A stretch of DNA of 64,000 nucleotides. Origin: Datisca glomerata (Eukaryota > Streptophyta > Magnoliopsida > Cucurbitales > Datiscaceae). The notes under the pieces were generated by a model. It had not been told where the DNA came from. It worked only from the letters and a program-made list of their open reading frames with translations, and did not search any database. The stretch's first letter is position 1. Each line of letters opens with the position of its first letter. The position numbers and the translations under genes were made by a program. This document shows, piece after piece, positions 32,154 to 43,934 of the stretch. Where the stretch lies: contig QANY01007217.1 in assembly GCA_003255025.1 (NCBI GenBank), positions 506,033 through 570,032 on the forward strand, given 5' to 3'.

Positions 32154-32605
32154 TATGACATTCTAGCAGCTTAATTAGGTAAACTTTGGACTCAAGATCA
32201 TCATGGACATGAAGAAGTTAAATATTGTGGTCAATTGGTCACATCTTGTCACTTACAAGTTGGATTATTTTCACGATCACAAGTGGCACTCTAAATTCCT
32301 TCCTATAATGACGTAATAATTGAAGAGCTATTCCCAATGAAACTGGCAGGAGTAAATGTTTTCGACAGACTTTTCAGTTTCCAAATGCTGTTGATAATGA
32401 TACTCTTATACTTTGCTCTCTTGTTTGGACAAAACAAAAGGACACCTTCACTTTGTACCATAACTCAACTTTAAACCTTATATATATGGGAAAGGTAAGA
32501 GACACCCTTTAAGCTTCTTCTTCCAAATCAAAAAATCTCCATGGATGTCGTGTATAAAGCATAACATCGGAGGCCATATATGTGGTGAAGCCAAAAACAA
32601 ATGAA
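32154..32605 (+). promoter_or_regulatory. Promoter and 5' UTR region of the 117-residue protein gene
   Basis: Between the Gypsy-1 target duplication and the ATG there are only ~450 bp, so the retroelement lies in or next to the promoter. A TATA-like TTATATATAT (32478-32487) lies ~120 bases before the ATG. The start of transcription is not defined. Confidence 0.45.
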
Positions 32606-32959
32606 ATGGAGGAAATAGAAGTGGTTCTAAAGCATTTTGGGGATGAACAGAGCACATTGTTGGACCAATACGAGAGGCTGTCTTTTGAGGTGCGGCTGAA
32701 TCAAGCAATACTTGCACGTAGCTTATCAGAGCCAAGCACCACAAGGTCCAAACCAACGCTCACATCTGTCCCACCTCTGCTGGTTACTCCTCAAGTTGGA
32801 AAGAAAGGCCGTCGAGGAGGAGGCTCTTCTGCCTTCAACAAGGTTCTGAAGAAGTTGCTCAAACCCATTTTGGGAAGAAAGTGTCGTGTTAAAAAGGAAG
32901 TATCAGATCCGAAAAATCCCATGTCTTGGAAGGCTCTTAGTAAATCTATGCGTTTTTGA
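32606..32959 (+). CDS. Small basic protein of unknown function (117 residues)
   Basis: It starts at the ATG 32606 (MEEIEVVLKHFGDEQSTLLD); the frame upstream, back to 32582, has only GTG codons. The single exon ends at TGA 32959. The N-terminal half is acidic and likely helical, with DQYERLSFEVRLNQAILARS then LSEPSTTRS. The middle is Pro/Thr-rich, followed by GKKGRRGGGSSAFNKVLKKL and LLKPILGRKCRVKK. The C-terminal end is SWKALSKSMRF. The YERLSFEV...NQA.L.RS.SEP pattern and the KLLKPILGRK block recall small conserved Arabidopsis proteins without assigned function (At3g11690-like, from memory). No signal peptide or membrane segment. A plant-wide search would settle its family. Confidence 0.7.
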   Translation: MEEIEVVLKHFGDEQSTLLDQYERLSFEVRLNQAILARSLSEPSTTRSKPTLTSVPPLLVTPQVGKKGRRGGGSSAFNKVLKKLLKPILGRKCRVKKEVSDPKNPMSWKALSKSMRF

Positions 32960-33292
32960 AACCTTTCCATTGCATAGCATCTTCAATCTTTTTTTATGAT
33001 TCTTCTGGCAAAGACAGAACATCTAATTAATTTTGTAATAATGTTACATGTGTTTCATCAGCTGTTGTGTAATTATTGAAATAACGAATGTGATATGTTC
33101 ATTTTTAGTTATTAGGAGCTTAATTCCTTAGAATTTGGATGTTTCAGATATTTATTTTATTATGATATCGGGATACGTGGATAGATTTCAACTCAAGAGT
33201 CACGTGCGGAACGGCATTACGTATATGTTTGCTTTAAACCTTCCCAGTTCGTTAGAATTATCCAAATTGCGTTTGAGTCGTCCTCCATCGGC
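32960..33292. other. Intergenic region before the PPR gene
   Basis: 333 bp between the small gene and the PPR gene, same strand. It should hold the 3' end of one and the promoter of the other. No clear TATA box is visible. The 94-codon frame at 33135-33419 overlaps the PPR start in another frame and is not credited. Confidence 0.5.
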
Positions 33293-34717
33293 ATGCCAAA
33301 TTTTACCGTCTCTCTGCTGCCGTCCCCTTCACTCCCTCACCTTCTTCAGCTTCCTATTCAGCCTCTTTTGCTTAATTACTCTTTCCTCATCAGCCCCACT
33401 TGCGAATGCCAGTTTGTAAAGCGCCGATTTGGTGTTAAGCCGTCTTTGCGAGCTACTCCTTCATCCACAGCAACAATACTTTCTTTACCCATCGACGGAG
33501 GAACAGAGAAGCTGGAATCTGATTGGAGAGCCGGTAGACAAGTTAAAGATTTCATTGACAAAATTAGAGAATTACCCTCTAAAGATGAAACATATATTCT
33601 CAGTGTATTTGAGAAAGATGGCATCCTTGGTACCATATTTCAATTCAATGATCTGCTCGAGGCTTTGGTCATTGCAGAAGAATCTGATCTCGCCTTGAAG
33701 CTGTTTTCAAATATTTCATACTATAGGTTAATGCCAGATACCCGGACTTTTTCCATCTTGATCAGGTGCTATTGCAAGAAAGATAATCCAGAAGAGGCAA
33801 AAACAGTTTTGGACCATATGGTGGAAAATGGGGTTTACCCAAGTGTTGTGACAATCACTATTCTCATAGATGCATTCTGCAGAAGGGGCAGATTGCAGAA
33901 AGCTTTTGAGGTCTATGAGCTCATGGGTAATGAGATTGGATATAAACCCACTATACATACGTATAACTGTTTGATGAAAGGATTGTGTTATGTTGGAAGA
34001 GTGGAGGAAGCAGTTGACATGTTGGCCAAAGTCAAACAAGATTGTTTGGAACCTGACATTTACACATACACAGCTCTTATGGATGGTTTGTGTAAGGTCG
34101 GTCGGTCAGATGAAGCCATGGAATTGCTTAATGAAGCTCAGGAAAAAGGATTGACACCAAATGTGATCACTTTCAACACCTTGTTTAATGGGTACTGCAA
34201 GGAAGGGAGGCCATTAGATGGAATTGGTGTGTTGAATCAGATGAAGGAGATGAACTGCAAGCCTGATTACATCAGTTATAGCACATTGTTGCATGGGCTG
34301 TTAAAATGGGGTAAAATTCGAACAGCCTTAGGGACTTACATGGAGATGGTGAGTGTAGGTTATGAAGTCGATGAAAGGATGATGAATTCATTCATTAGAG
34401 CGTTATGCAGGCAATCCAGTGCAGGTCAGAAGTACAAGTACCTATTGGGAGACGCCCACCAGGTGTTTGAGAAAATGAAGTGCAAAAAATATGTCATAGA
34501 CCTTAACACATACGAGCTGGTAATACAAACACTCTGTACAGGAAAGAAAATTAATGAAGCTTTGGCTAATTTGATTCATATGCTTGAAAGGGGATATTTT
34601 CCAAGTGTGATCACCTTTAACTCTGTGATTAATGAGTTGAATCGGCAGGGTAGGTGGTTGATTGCTTGTCATATATATGGTGCAGCACTCAAGCGTGGCT
34701 TACTTCAGTCTTTGTGA
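33293..34717 (+). CDS. P-class pentatricopeptide repeat protein, probably organellar (474 residues)
   Basis: A single intronless frame, as usual for PPR genes. Residues 1-~60 form a Ser/Leu/Pro-rich, acid-poor leader (MPNFTVSLLPSPSLPHLLQL) that fits an organellar transit peptide. From residue ~149 about nine 35-residue PPR motifs follow in register, for example DTRTFSILIRCYCKKDNPEE, DIYTYTALMDGLCKVGRSDE and NVITFNTLFNGYCKEGRPLD. A longer, irregular unit at ~370-400 contains GQKYKYLLGDAHQ. There is no E/DYW extension, so it is P-class. Such proteins bind organellar RNA, one base per repeat, in stabilisation, splicing or translation. Target RNA and organelle cannot be read from sequence by eye. 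No defect seen. Confidence 0.92.
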   Translation: MPNFTVSLLPSPSLPHLLQLPIQPLLLNYSFLISPTCECQFVKRRFGVKPSLRATPSSTATILSLPIDGGTEKLESDWRAGRQVKDFIDKIRELPSKDETYILSVFEKDGILGTIFQFNDLLEALVIAEESDLALKLFSNISYYRLMPDTRTFSILIRCYCKKDNPEEAKTVLDHMVENGVYPSVVTITILIDAFCRRGRLQKAFEVYELMGNEIGYKPTIHTYNCLMKGLCYVGRVEEAVDMLAKVKQDCLEPDIYTYTALMDGLCKVGRSDEAMELLNEAQEKGLTPNVITFNTLFNGYCKEGRPLDGIGVLNQMKEMNCKPDYISYSTLLHGLLKWGKIRTALGTYMEMVSVGYEVDERMMNSFIRALCRQSSAGQKYKYLLGDAHQVFEKMKCKKYVIDLNTYELVIQTLCTGKKINEALANLIHMLERGYFPSVITFNSVINELNRQGRWLIACHIYGAALKRGLLQSL

Positions 34718-35527
34718 GAGCTCATGTTATGGATGATGTTTCTTGACAAAGTTATTTGCCAATGCATATTGTGTTAGTTAAAAGAAACTTTCATGCTACC
34801 AGTGCTTGTTGTTTAAAAACACTTTCACGTATCTATTTAATACTACCTTAACTCAAAAGGATATAGCTTAAAAGAAATGCATAAGGATATGGTAATTGTT
34901 CTACGTTTGAAATATTTTTTGGTACTTGAAAGTTGAAAATACTTATGTAAGAAGTACCTAATCAAGTACTTCCTAAAATACTTCCAAATTCAAAGAAACT
35001 TACTCTTAAGTATGCACAAATAATGAAATTATTAGGTGTTTCTGTTTAAAATACTTTTTATTACTTGAAAATTGAAAGCTCTGAGACACAATTGTTTTTG
35101 TTTGAAATACTTTTTAGTACTTTGAAAGTTAAAGCACTTCTCTAAGCAACACTTGATCAAATGATTGCTAAAATACTTCCAAATACGAAGAAATGTGCTT
35201 CAAAGTAAATACACGTGAATATCAACTAATTGCTAGCGAGAAAAGTGGTGTTATTCTAAACAAAAATATCACCCAACATGCCAGGCTAGAAAACCTTTCC
35301 TTTCGGAAATATCATATATAGATTGAAAGATATGGTAACTATTTACTCCCCTTACAATGAGGATTACTCCTTGAAGTTTCTAAAACTATTCACCTCTCAT
35401 CACAATCATATCATCCGAAGTCCGAACCAATTTGCTATTTGTCGACTGACTGTTACAACACTTGGATCCGAACGAACACTATATTAAAAAAATTCCGGCC
35501 GACAGATGTGAAGTTCAAAAAATGAAC
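34718..35527. other. Spacer between convergent PPR and elongation factor P genes, with a duplicated ~95-bp segment
   Basis: Two related segments, 34905-34998 and 35100-35195, share GTTTGAAATA, TTTTTAGTACTTGAAAGTT, TGATCAAATGA-like and CTAAAATACTTCCAAAT words ~195 bases apart. They may be a worn MITE or tandem duplication. No gene is seen. Confidence 0.5.
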
Positions 35528-36468
35528 TCAGGCACGACTAGTGTATTGCCCAGTTCTTGTATCAACCATTATTTCGTCACCTGTATTTACAAACAATGGG
35601 ACATTAACAACAGCACCAGTATCGAGAGTTGCTGGCTTTGATCCACCTGCAAAAAAATAGATTTCCAAAATATGAAGCTGTGAGTGAAAAAAGGCAGAGG
35701 CGTTCGGTTGGGAAGAGAAAAGAACTATAACAATAAGGGAGGGAGGGAGGGAGGGGAATCAAGTAAGATTACCTTGGGCAGTGTCACCTTTTAGTCCTGG
35801 GTCGACATCTACAACAAGCAACTTCACTGTGATGGGAACTTCAAAATCTATAACCTGATAAAAGAAAACAATTAAGTGGATTGGAAAGCCACAGTGATCA
35901 TGACATTTTTCTGTCGTTTGATACAAAACTGATAATAGTAATATTCATGTTCATGAGATGCTATACTCATAATCAAATCATGCTCATGGCCAGGATGCAC
36001 AAAATTAATCTAGTAATCGTATCTACTTTTATCTTCCTATGATCCAACACAAGGTTCAGCATGATTTAGGAAATTTCATTTTCTTCAACTTTTTTTCTCT
36101 TTCCACTAGTAAAAGGGAGCAAAGCCACTTCGCGTCTTTTCGGGGTGGGGAGGGTTGCGGGGTTCAAAATGAAGTGCTAAGAGAATACCCTGGTTAAAAT
36201 TCAAAAGAAATTACCTTTCCTTTCCAAAATAACAGAATGCAGTCCATCCCCTCTTTTAGCCACTTTGCCTTATTACCAACATCAGTTGCACTAAGACGAT
36301 ATTCTTCATACGTATTCTGAGAAGATCAAAACATAGCAAACTGAGAAATCAAATATTAATTGAGGAAGCCAATTGAATGATTGCTTGTCAGTCAGGAACC
36401 GTCTACCAGTAAACTAGCTTTTACATTACAGGATTTGTATAAACAAGGATGCATTATAAGTGTGTGTG

Positions 36469-36537
<69 letters not shown>

Positions 36538-37933
36538 AATCATAACAAAGTAGAAAATACAGATTAAGGATACTTTATACCAGGTCCATGAAAACGAATT
36601 GGGCGCCATCCTTATATGTAAACTGTTTGGTTTCCTTGAATACATCTGCCTCCTCAATCTGGAAACCAAAATATGATAATCCATTTGTAAGAGTTGATAT
36701 GAGCAGGATACTGACTTACTGAAGTACCATATCTGTTGTAAGACAGAACTCGGAGCAAAAACAATAGACGAACCCATCAGTGTTCTACAAGAGCATCAAC
36801 ATCTCTGTTCAAGCAGGTGTTTTTTAGTAAACATGTGAATTATAGTAGTATAAAATCATGTTTTCAACCACTGAGACAGTCACGACCACTGATACCTTAT
36901 TCTGCTGCAGTAATGCTGGGAAAATAAATCAACATGCCAATTCACCTATGGTCAAGGTTCACACAAATCCAAAATGCTTTCTTTTAGCTGATAGTAATAT
37001 GAAAAAAATGATACATTACCTGCGTTAATAATATATGAAATTTTTTCCAGCTACACGATATAATTGAATGATCACGCCAGCAAGCATAATTTAGTGCGAA
37101 ATGTAGCTGGTGACAGTTAACCAACTAATTTAGCAGGACATGAAGCAGATTTTGTCGGTTGTTCTATGTTAGCCAATAGATGCTAAATTAAACTTGCATT
37201 GCAATATATGAGCGGGTATGTACACATAAAGTATTTGCAGACTGCAATTGATTGAAAAAAGGAGGGAAAGAAATCTCACCGTGCTTCCAGCTCGAAAAGT
37301 TTTATCGACTGTGTTTCCTGTTATATAATTCCGAATTTTGGTCCTTACAAATGCTGCCCCTTTACCAGGCTTCACGTGAAGAAATTCTATCACATACCAA
37401 GGACGAAAGCAAAGTTATGTATGCTAATCAGATTCAAAAGCCTCCGTAAGAATTTGAATAAAGTTCATAATGCTATGAACTGAGACAACTTCTTGACTGA
37501 AAAACGGTCTATAAAGTTTTCACCAGACTGCAAATTCTGTACGGTCTATCGAGGTAGGCTCACGATGAAAGATGGAATTTATTCGATAATAAGGAAGTAT
37601 AAAATAGAAGTACCCATAACTCTCCAAGGAGCTCCGTCAACCTCAATGTTACTGCCTACTTTGATATCGTTACTAGAAAATGCGTAAATCCCTGAAAGCA
37701 CGATTAAATCCAAAAACCTGTAACCATAACTCTTCAGAAATGGACCAAATTGGAAATATAGTGTGAGAATCGAAGGCGTTACTTGGATATCTTGGGCGCA
37801 AAATTGTTCTAGGAAACCTGAGCGTTACTTGATGAGAAGGCTTTGATGACAAAAACAGTGAAGCCGGTGATGGTGACGAGTGGCGGAGAACAGAAGAAGC
37901 CGATGAGACATTGAAGGTTGCGATTCCCGCCAT
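35528..37933 (-). CDS. Organellar (plastid-type) translation elongation factor P, 7 exons
   Basis: Exons on the minus strand are 37783-37933, 37614-37691, 37280-37386, 36581-36658, 36215-36316, 35773-35854 and 35528-35646. All introns are GT-AG and the phases agree; the sum is 717 nt, or 238 residues. Residues 1-~50 ([20 protein letters not shown]...) are a Ser/Arg-rich transit peptide. The mature part has the three EF-P domains: [20 protein letters not shown] then [20 protein letters not shown], the middle [15 protein letters not shown] with NTYEEYRL, and the C-terminal [31 protein letters not shown] and [20 protein letters not shown]. The loop Lys of KPGKG, the site of modification in bacterial EF-P, is kept. 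EF-P helps ribosomes through poorly reactive peptide bonds such as polyproline. Confidence 0.93.
36461..36535. repeat. Compound (TG)n(AG)n microsatellite in an EF-P intron
   Basis: (TG)11 at 36461-36482 runs directly into (AG)26 at 36484-36535. It lies in the intron between the 36581-36658 and 36215-36316 exons, so length change should not alter the protein. Confidence 0.97.
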
Positions 37934-39410
37934 GGTTATACTCTGGGAGCTATCGTTTTTTCGGAGTTTTCACCCAAAACTTCAAAAAGAGGGACAGAAG
38001 TCCCGCTAAGATAAGGAGGGGCTCATCGTCCTCCAGTAAATTACCACTTCTATCCACCTCCGCTCCTTTGTGCCCTTGGTACTGCTTAATCTTATGTATG
38101 GGTTGATTGGTAAATTAGTACTTCTAATCTAAAAATTAGGGAAATTTTGCCAAAAGGATGTTTAAAAAAATAACACGTTTATAATATATTTAGTTAAACA
38201 TTAAGTTTCTTAAATAGTCAATCATTTTAAACTAATATGATATTTATCTATGTATAGTATATTACCAATTTTTTTGGTAAATTATAGATGTAAATTTGAC
38301 ATACTTAAATGATGACTCTAGAAATTAAGAAATTATATTTAATTCCTTGTAAATCGTATTTAATAGTATCTAAAATATTATTGTAAATCGTTAATCTAGT
38401 AACTTCCTCAAGAATAAAAAAAGTTAATAAAATTCAAATTAAATCTAATAAAACAACAATATACACTTCCATCATATATGAAATTTTATTTTAATCAAAA
38501 ATAATAAATAATAAACAATTATTTGAGTAAATCAGTGATAAGACTACTATAATTCGACCAACAAATAAATTTCTAAAAACTTTAAGAAATTTATAGATAA
38601 TGCATGTTCTTGAAGGTATTAGGATATATCATAAGTAATAGGTGATATATTGATTCCAACTTGTCTATAATTATGGGAGAAATTAATACTTAACTTTCTA
38701 AATTATATTTTTTATAACTGTAATTCAGATCACTACGATCTATTAAAAAACCAGAAATCTCATCCACAATAACCCTTAAAAACACTTTCAAATAATCACT
38801 TTCCTCCAAACATTTATGGATTCTCTGTTTTGGTCAACCAATTATTGTGAAATTATGTGATAAATGTACGATGATTATGTTTGGTGACCTTTTTGTTGTG
38901 CATATTTTTTATTTATTTTCAATATTTTGCATATTATTGAAACTAAAAAAATGTTGAATATCAATCAGTATGAGCTACATATGTGTTACTGGTATTAAAG
39001 ATCAGTTAACCATTATTTAGAAATTTACTTTATATTTTATTAAGTGCATTTTGATAAGTTAACCATTTGTTGAAATAAAGTCTCGTTTGTTTACATCTTA
39101 ATCAATAAATTATGTTAATCATATCAATAATTTTATTTTTTGTATTCAATACTTGACAAGCATTTATTGTCTATGATATCGTTAGTCAATAAATATTATC
39201 AATAAATTAATATGTTGAATGAGTATTAAAAATCATCGTCAATAACTATTAACAAACCATCCATCGAATGAATAAAAAAACAAAACATTACTCTGACAAC
39301 ATAGTATCATAAACGTATAATCCTCAAAATCTAATATCTACATTTTGTTTCTTTGATTGACCATTGATTGACACTACCAGGTTCTTGCATCTCTTTTGAT
39401 TATGTCCGAT
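37934..39410. other. EF-P promoter, then AT-rich intergenic DNA
   Basis: The first few hundred bases upstream of the EF-P ATG (minus strand) should hold its promoter. Beyond ~38.1 kb the sequence is very AT-rich with no frame, repeat or RNA gene that I can support. Confidence 0.5.
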
Positions 39411-39415
39411 CATAT
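39411..39415. repeat. Target-site duplication of the solo LTR, left (CATAT)
   Basis: CATAT directly before the TG of the LTR; identical to 41359-41363. Confidence 0.85.
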
Positions 39416-41358
39416 TGTTTGTCATCGCAGGGCATGCGCAGCTGAAGCGCTTGGGGCGAGGACATTTTAAAAATTAATTTTTTTAATAAACATCAAATCT
39501 ATGAATAAAATAAAATTGCGCAACGCTATCATAACCAAAAAAAATTATTGAAAAATATTTTCAATCAGTCAGGATTCATTGTATATTTATATATTAATTT
39601 TACAACATTCAAGATTATGAATCATATACCTCTTGTAGTCTAAATCAAGCGTCCTCGCGAAACCAATCGATTCTCCATTCCCACAAAATCATTTCAACGA
39701 TCAGCAGACTCCAAGATCCACACCAAGATTTTCCAAGTTAATCATGAACGCACTAGGACGTGAGTTGGCACGTAGAATGTAACGAAAATATTTTTCTGTC
39801 TCTAGATGTACTCGACACATGAGATCTAGAGATTTACTGAGAATAATTTTTGTGAAACGATTCTTTAAAAGAACGTGAGGATTAACTTTTAGAGCTTTCG
39901 ATTAACTTTAATCGTAGAAAAATCACTCCTTTAGAAATTGTGTTCTTCTCTCAACCATTGATTGATGAATTGATTCTCTCATTCAACTGATTGATTGATT
40001 CATACATCTAAGGCAATCAGAATAATATCTGTATATTTTTCTTGATAACGGTGTATTAGATATTTTAGGATAATTGAAATAATATTTAATTATAAAATTG
40101 TCAACGGCGTGTGGCACTATAATAGTCCGTGTCAACTCTGATATCCAATCAGTGATTGACACGTGATAATTACTGTACATTAAATATTTATTTTAATCAA
40201 ATTAATTAACATATTTGATTATCCATATCAACTAAATTTTTCAAAAATTATATTATATATATAGATAAATAATCTAATTAATTAATCACACGTAATTATT
40301 CCATAATTATGTACTCGTCTCACAATAAAAACTCATTTGCAAGTAAGACATTTTCTCATGTCCTGAAATATTCACACCCAAGAATGCGTAGTACAAATAT
40401 GATTTGGCGACCATTGACCTATAATTCTAAGCTCTAATAAATCAGATTATTAATTAAATAATCTTATTTATTAATTCCATGATTACTCCACTATAAATAT
40501 GAAATTGCACTCTTAGATGTTATAGATTCTATTTATAGAGTATTCTCGTGTAGTTCGTTGATATAATAACTTCACGTATTTATGTCTCCAATTATTGTTT
40601 CATAAATTAAAACTGGTCAAAATTATCATTTTACCTTTCTAATTACCTCTTGATATTTAAGTACTATTAATCCACTAGTAAATGGCTAATTTATAATCAT
40701 ATTATAAATTTGAGCTCAATAACTATTCAGTTCTAGAATTAACACTTAAAGGAACCAATATATGATCCGTTAGGAAAGCTTGGATTTCAAATCTTGTAAG
40801 ATCATGTTCTCAGCCATCCATATCACTGAATCTCCAAGACAAAAGTCACTACCCTGTTTTATAAACAAACCTTAACGAGTGAATCAAAAGATCCAGTAGC
40901 GACCATGACTACTCAAGATTCCAAATTATCTACATATGATCATCGAATTGATGTGCATTAATCTTTATGATATTCGACACATTGATAAATATATTAATTC
41001 ACATATGTCCAGTCATATATTATCTCATTATATAAAGTACATTCACTAAGATGTCTATCTACATCAATGATCCAGATCTAGATCACGTGCATTTATAATG
41101 CTTAGTGAACCGTACTAGCAAACATTCATTAAAGATTCCATATTTTAATATGTTGCTGATAATTTTATTAATTATCTATAATTTTAATTCTCTCATACTA
41201 ATACAAGATCATAGTCTCATTGATGAATATGGAGTTTTCAGATATTTATATAAATTATTCAACAATAATTTAAAAGAACAGTTATAAGAAAATCTAATGT
41301 TCATTAAATTTCATATCAAAATGTCAATACGCATGCTTTGAGGACATAACCCCCAACA
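39416..41358 (-). mobile_element. Solo LTR of the Copia-2 family (1943 bp)
   Basis: In plus orientation it starts TGTTTGTCATCGCAGGG and ends ATAACCCCCAACA; on its own strand it begins TGTTGGGGGTTATG. It aligns over its length to the LTRs of Copia-2 (47839-50070 and 56541-58726). Shared words include GAACCAATATATGATCCGTT-like and CATTCATTAAAGATTC. Perfect CATAT repeats flank it, and no internal retroelement sequence is attached. An intact element was therefore reduced by LTR-LTR recombination. The 60-codon frame at 41105-41287 is LTR sequence, repeated at 49816-49998. Confidence 0.9.
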
Positions 41359-41363
41359 CATAT
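41359..41363. repeat. Target-site duplication of the solo LTR, right (CATAT)
   Basis: Identical to 39411-39415 and directly after the terminal CA. Confidence 0.85.
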
Positions 41364-42830
41364 GACACCTTCCACAGTTTACCTTGTTAAATTCACCTAT
41401 CGATGGGATCATTTACTTCTTCAGCCACCAATATATTTAATGTTTCATAAATAAACTCATTATTGATATATATATATGTGTGTGTGTGTGTGCGCGCGCG
41501 AGTGCGTACGTGCGTGTGTGCGTGCGTGATGATTTACTCAAAACAAGTAAAAATGACTTCGAAAACATAAACCACATGAATCAAACGAACAATATCAATT
41601 GATAATATGACATCGAAGCACATATATAACATATATTGAACACCTAATAATGAAACACATGATGAACACACAACGATAAATTATGATTAACAACATATGA
41701 AAAATACATAAATAACACGTAAAACATTCGGGTGAAATGAAAAAATGTATGCAAACAAATTATAAACAAAAACACGAGATATGATGAATACTCAAACGAA
41801 TCAATGAAGGATGCATTATGCTAATCTAATAAAAAACATATGAAAAATAAGATTCTAACAAAACTAACATTCCATAATTGAATCTAACAATAATGTATGG
41901 AGAAAGAACCGTGTAACTTGAGATATTTATAGAATATAGATGAAGAACAAAACCGAATTACATTGATTTTCTTCGAAAACATGAAATTGTAAAGCTTCGA
42001 GTTTATCTATTGTTAATGGAGAAATAATAAACACGAAGCTATACTAATTTTTCTTCAAAACAAAGTTGAATATCCGGACTTGCTACACTAATGGGAAAGA
42101 TAATTTCCATTACATAAATTATCTAAAAAAGGAAACCGAAACAATAATTTATTATCAATTTAATATAAATTAATATATATATATATATAAGCGATTGCAT
42201 TTAATGAAATGCACCAAATTCAGATTATTTAATAAAGTGATATGGCCCCACAGAATCAGACTATTAAATCTATAATAGAATGTTAAAATCGTCAACAAAA
42301 ATTATCAACCACTGACTGATAACGTGATACAAAAAAAATTGCTATTTACTTATAATTTTAAAAAACCTGCTATTTCTTAAACTAACTTTCAAAACTTATC
42401 TATTTGATATAATTATTTTAAAAATTATAACTTTATTAGCTTGTATGGTGTGGATTAACGTATTGTAGGTCGATATAATAAACAATAATAACTGCACAAC
42501 TACCAAATTTTTACAAACCAACATAACAAAAATTCATAATAAAACAAACTGTTAATTATACAAACAAGCCAAATAATTTAGAAAGGGGACAAAAATAAAA
42601 ATAACTCAGAATAATTTGTAAACGATTACATTGACCGAATTAAGAACCATGTGTTGAGAAAAAAAAGTTTACTTTTAAAAATTATTTATAAAAGAATGAA
42701 CGGAATTGGATATATATATATATATGTATGCATAACCCACGACACACTTGTAAAAATCAAATTGTGATAATTAATAGCTCTACTACATTGCACACGTGTA
42801 CTAACTGTTTTTTAAGATGTGATATTTTTT
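41364..42830. other. AT-rich intergenic DNA with a compound microsatellite
   Basis: No gene. An (AT)n(GT)n(GC)n-type purine/pyrimidine alternation lies at ~41466-41528 (TATATATATGTGTGTGTGTG then GCGCGCGCG). It is a Z-DNA-prone pattern, though no function is implied. Confidence 0.6.
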
Positions 42831-43341
42831 TAGGGGTATGCACAGTTTGATTCGGTCGGTTAATAAAGTATTTTTATAATTGAACCGAACTCATCGATTA
42901 CCTAAAATATCGAACCGAACCGATGTAATCAAAAGAATTGAACTGAATGAAACTGAAGTAATCGGTTCGGTTGGATCACTTATAACAGGTTCGGCTACAA
43001 CTATAAATTTTTTAGAAAAATAATAAAAATCATTAAATTGAAAATATCAACACTCAACATAATTAATATATATAAATATATATGTCTATTAATAATTATG
43101 TCTAATTTTTAATAATATATGTCTAATTTGCGTCTAATTTATTAAGTTTTTAATAATTTATTTCTAATTTATATGTGTATATTAAAAATGGGTTGTAATC
43201 GGTTCAAACCGATTATATGTTTATTGTAAAATATAATCTAATCAAAAGTTCAGTTACTTAAATTAACCAAACCGATTATAATTATTATAGAAAAATAACC
43301 CACCAAATCGATTCGGTTAGTAAAATTTCTCCACATCCCTA
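42831..43341. mobile_element. hAT-like MITE (~510 bp)
   Basis: The ends are imperfectly inverted: TAGGGGTATGCAC on the left, and TAGGGATGTGGAG on the right when read on the minus strand. The interior is rich in GGTTCGGTT/AACCGAACC words in both orientations (for example ATCGGTTCGGTTGG, ATCGGTTCAAACCGATT). This matches a common plant hAT-type MITE class with TAGGGGTGTGCA ends. The 8-bp flanks (TATTTTTT and ATTCTTTT) are only partly alike. No transposase. Confidence 0.6.
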
Positions 43342-43934
43342 ATTCTTTTTATTTGGAAACAGTTGTTGTTGAGGTAATTAGCAAAACCGGAACTTATAAT
43401 AATGGCGATTTTCTTTAACACTTCATGTTAAAAGGTGTTATAATTAAATGACTTCTGCCTCTAGAAAATTTGGGGAAGGGAAATTTTGCCTTTAAGATAA
43501 GACATAAGAGTACCTTAACTAAAGGTAACGATAGCAAAATATTTAAAACAAAAATGTAGAAGGCATAAATGGAAGGGCCAAGGCGTTGTATCAAATTATG
43601 TAATATATACATAAGTTTTAGAAACAAATATATACATACATATCGTAGATGTTTTTTAAAATGAATATCAAATAAAATTTTTTTAAGATTTAATTTTCTC
43701 AAAATTTCCATCATAAATGGACAATATTATCGTCTTAGTAACGAGCAACTGTTTCCATAGATTATAATTGTAACAATGTTTGATTACTAATTAATAGGAA
43801 TAAGTAACTCCACATTACAGCTAATTATGTGACTAACTATATGTTGTTTCATGTGTTATAATAATTTTCATGGTAGTATATATCTAACCAAATCTATTAT
43901 CTTTTAACTTAAATGTATTTTCAATGGAGCGTAG
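43342..43934. other. Short spacer before the second gypsy element
   Basis: AT-rich. The 99-codon minus-strand frame at 43415-43714 is low complexity and resembles nothing. The last five bases, CGTAG, are the presumed left target duplication of Gypsy-2 (right copy CATAG, one mismatch). Confidence 0.45.

Noticed and set aside
32582..32605. Upstream extension of the small gene to 32582
   Set aside because: The codons at 32582 and 32585 are GTG; the first in-frame ATG is 32606.
41105..41287. 60-codon frame, with near copy at 49816-49998
   Set aside because: It is LTR sequence of the Copia-2 family; the recurrence comes from the repeat, not from a conserved gene.
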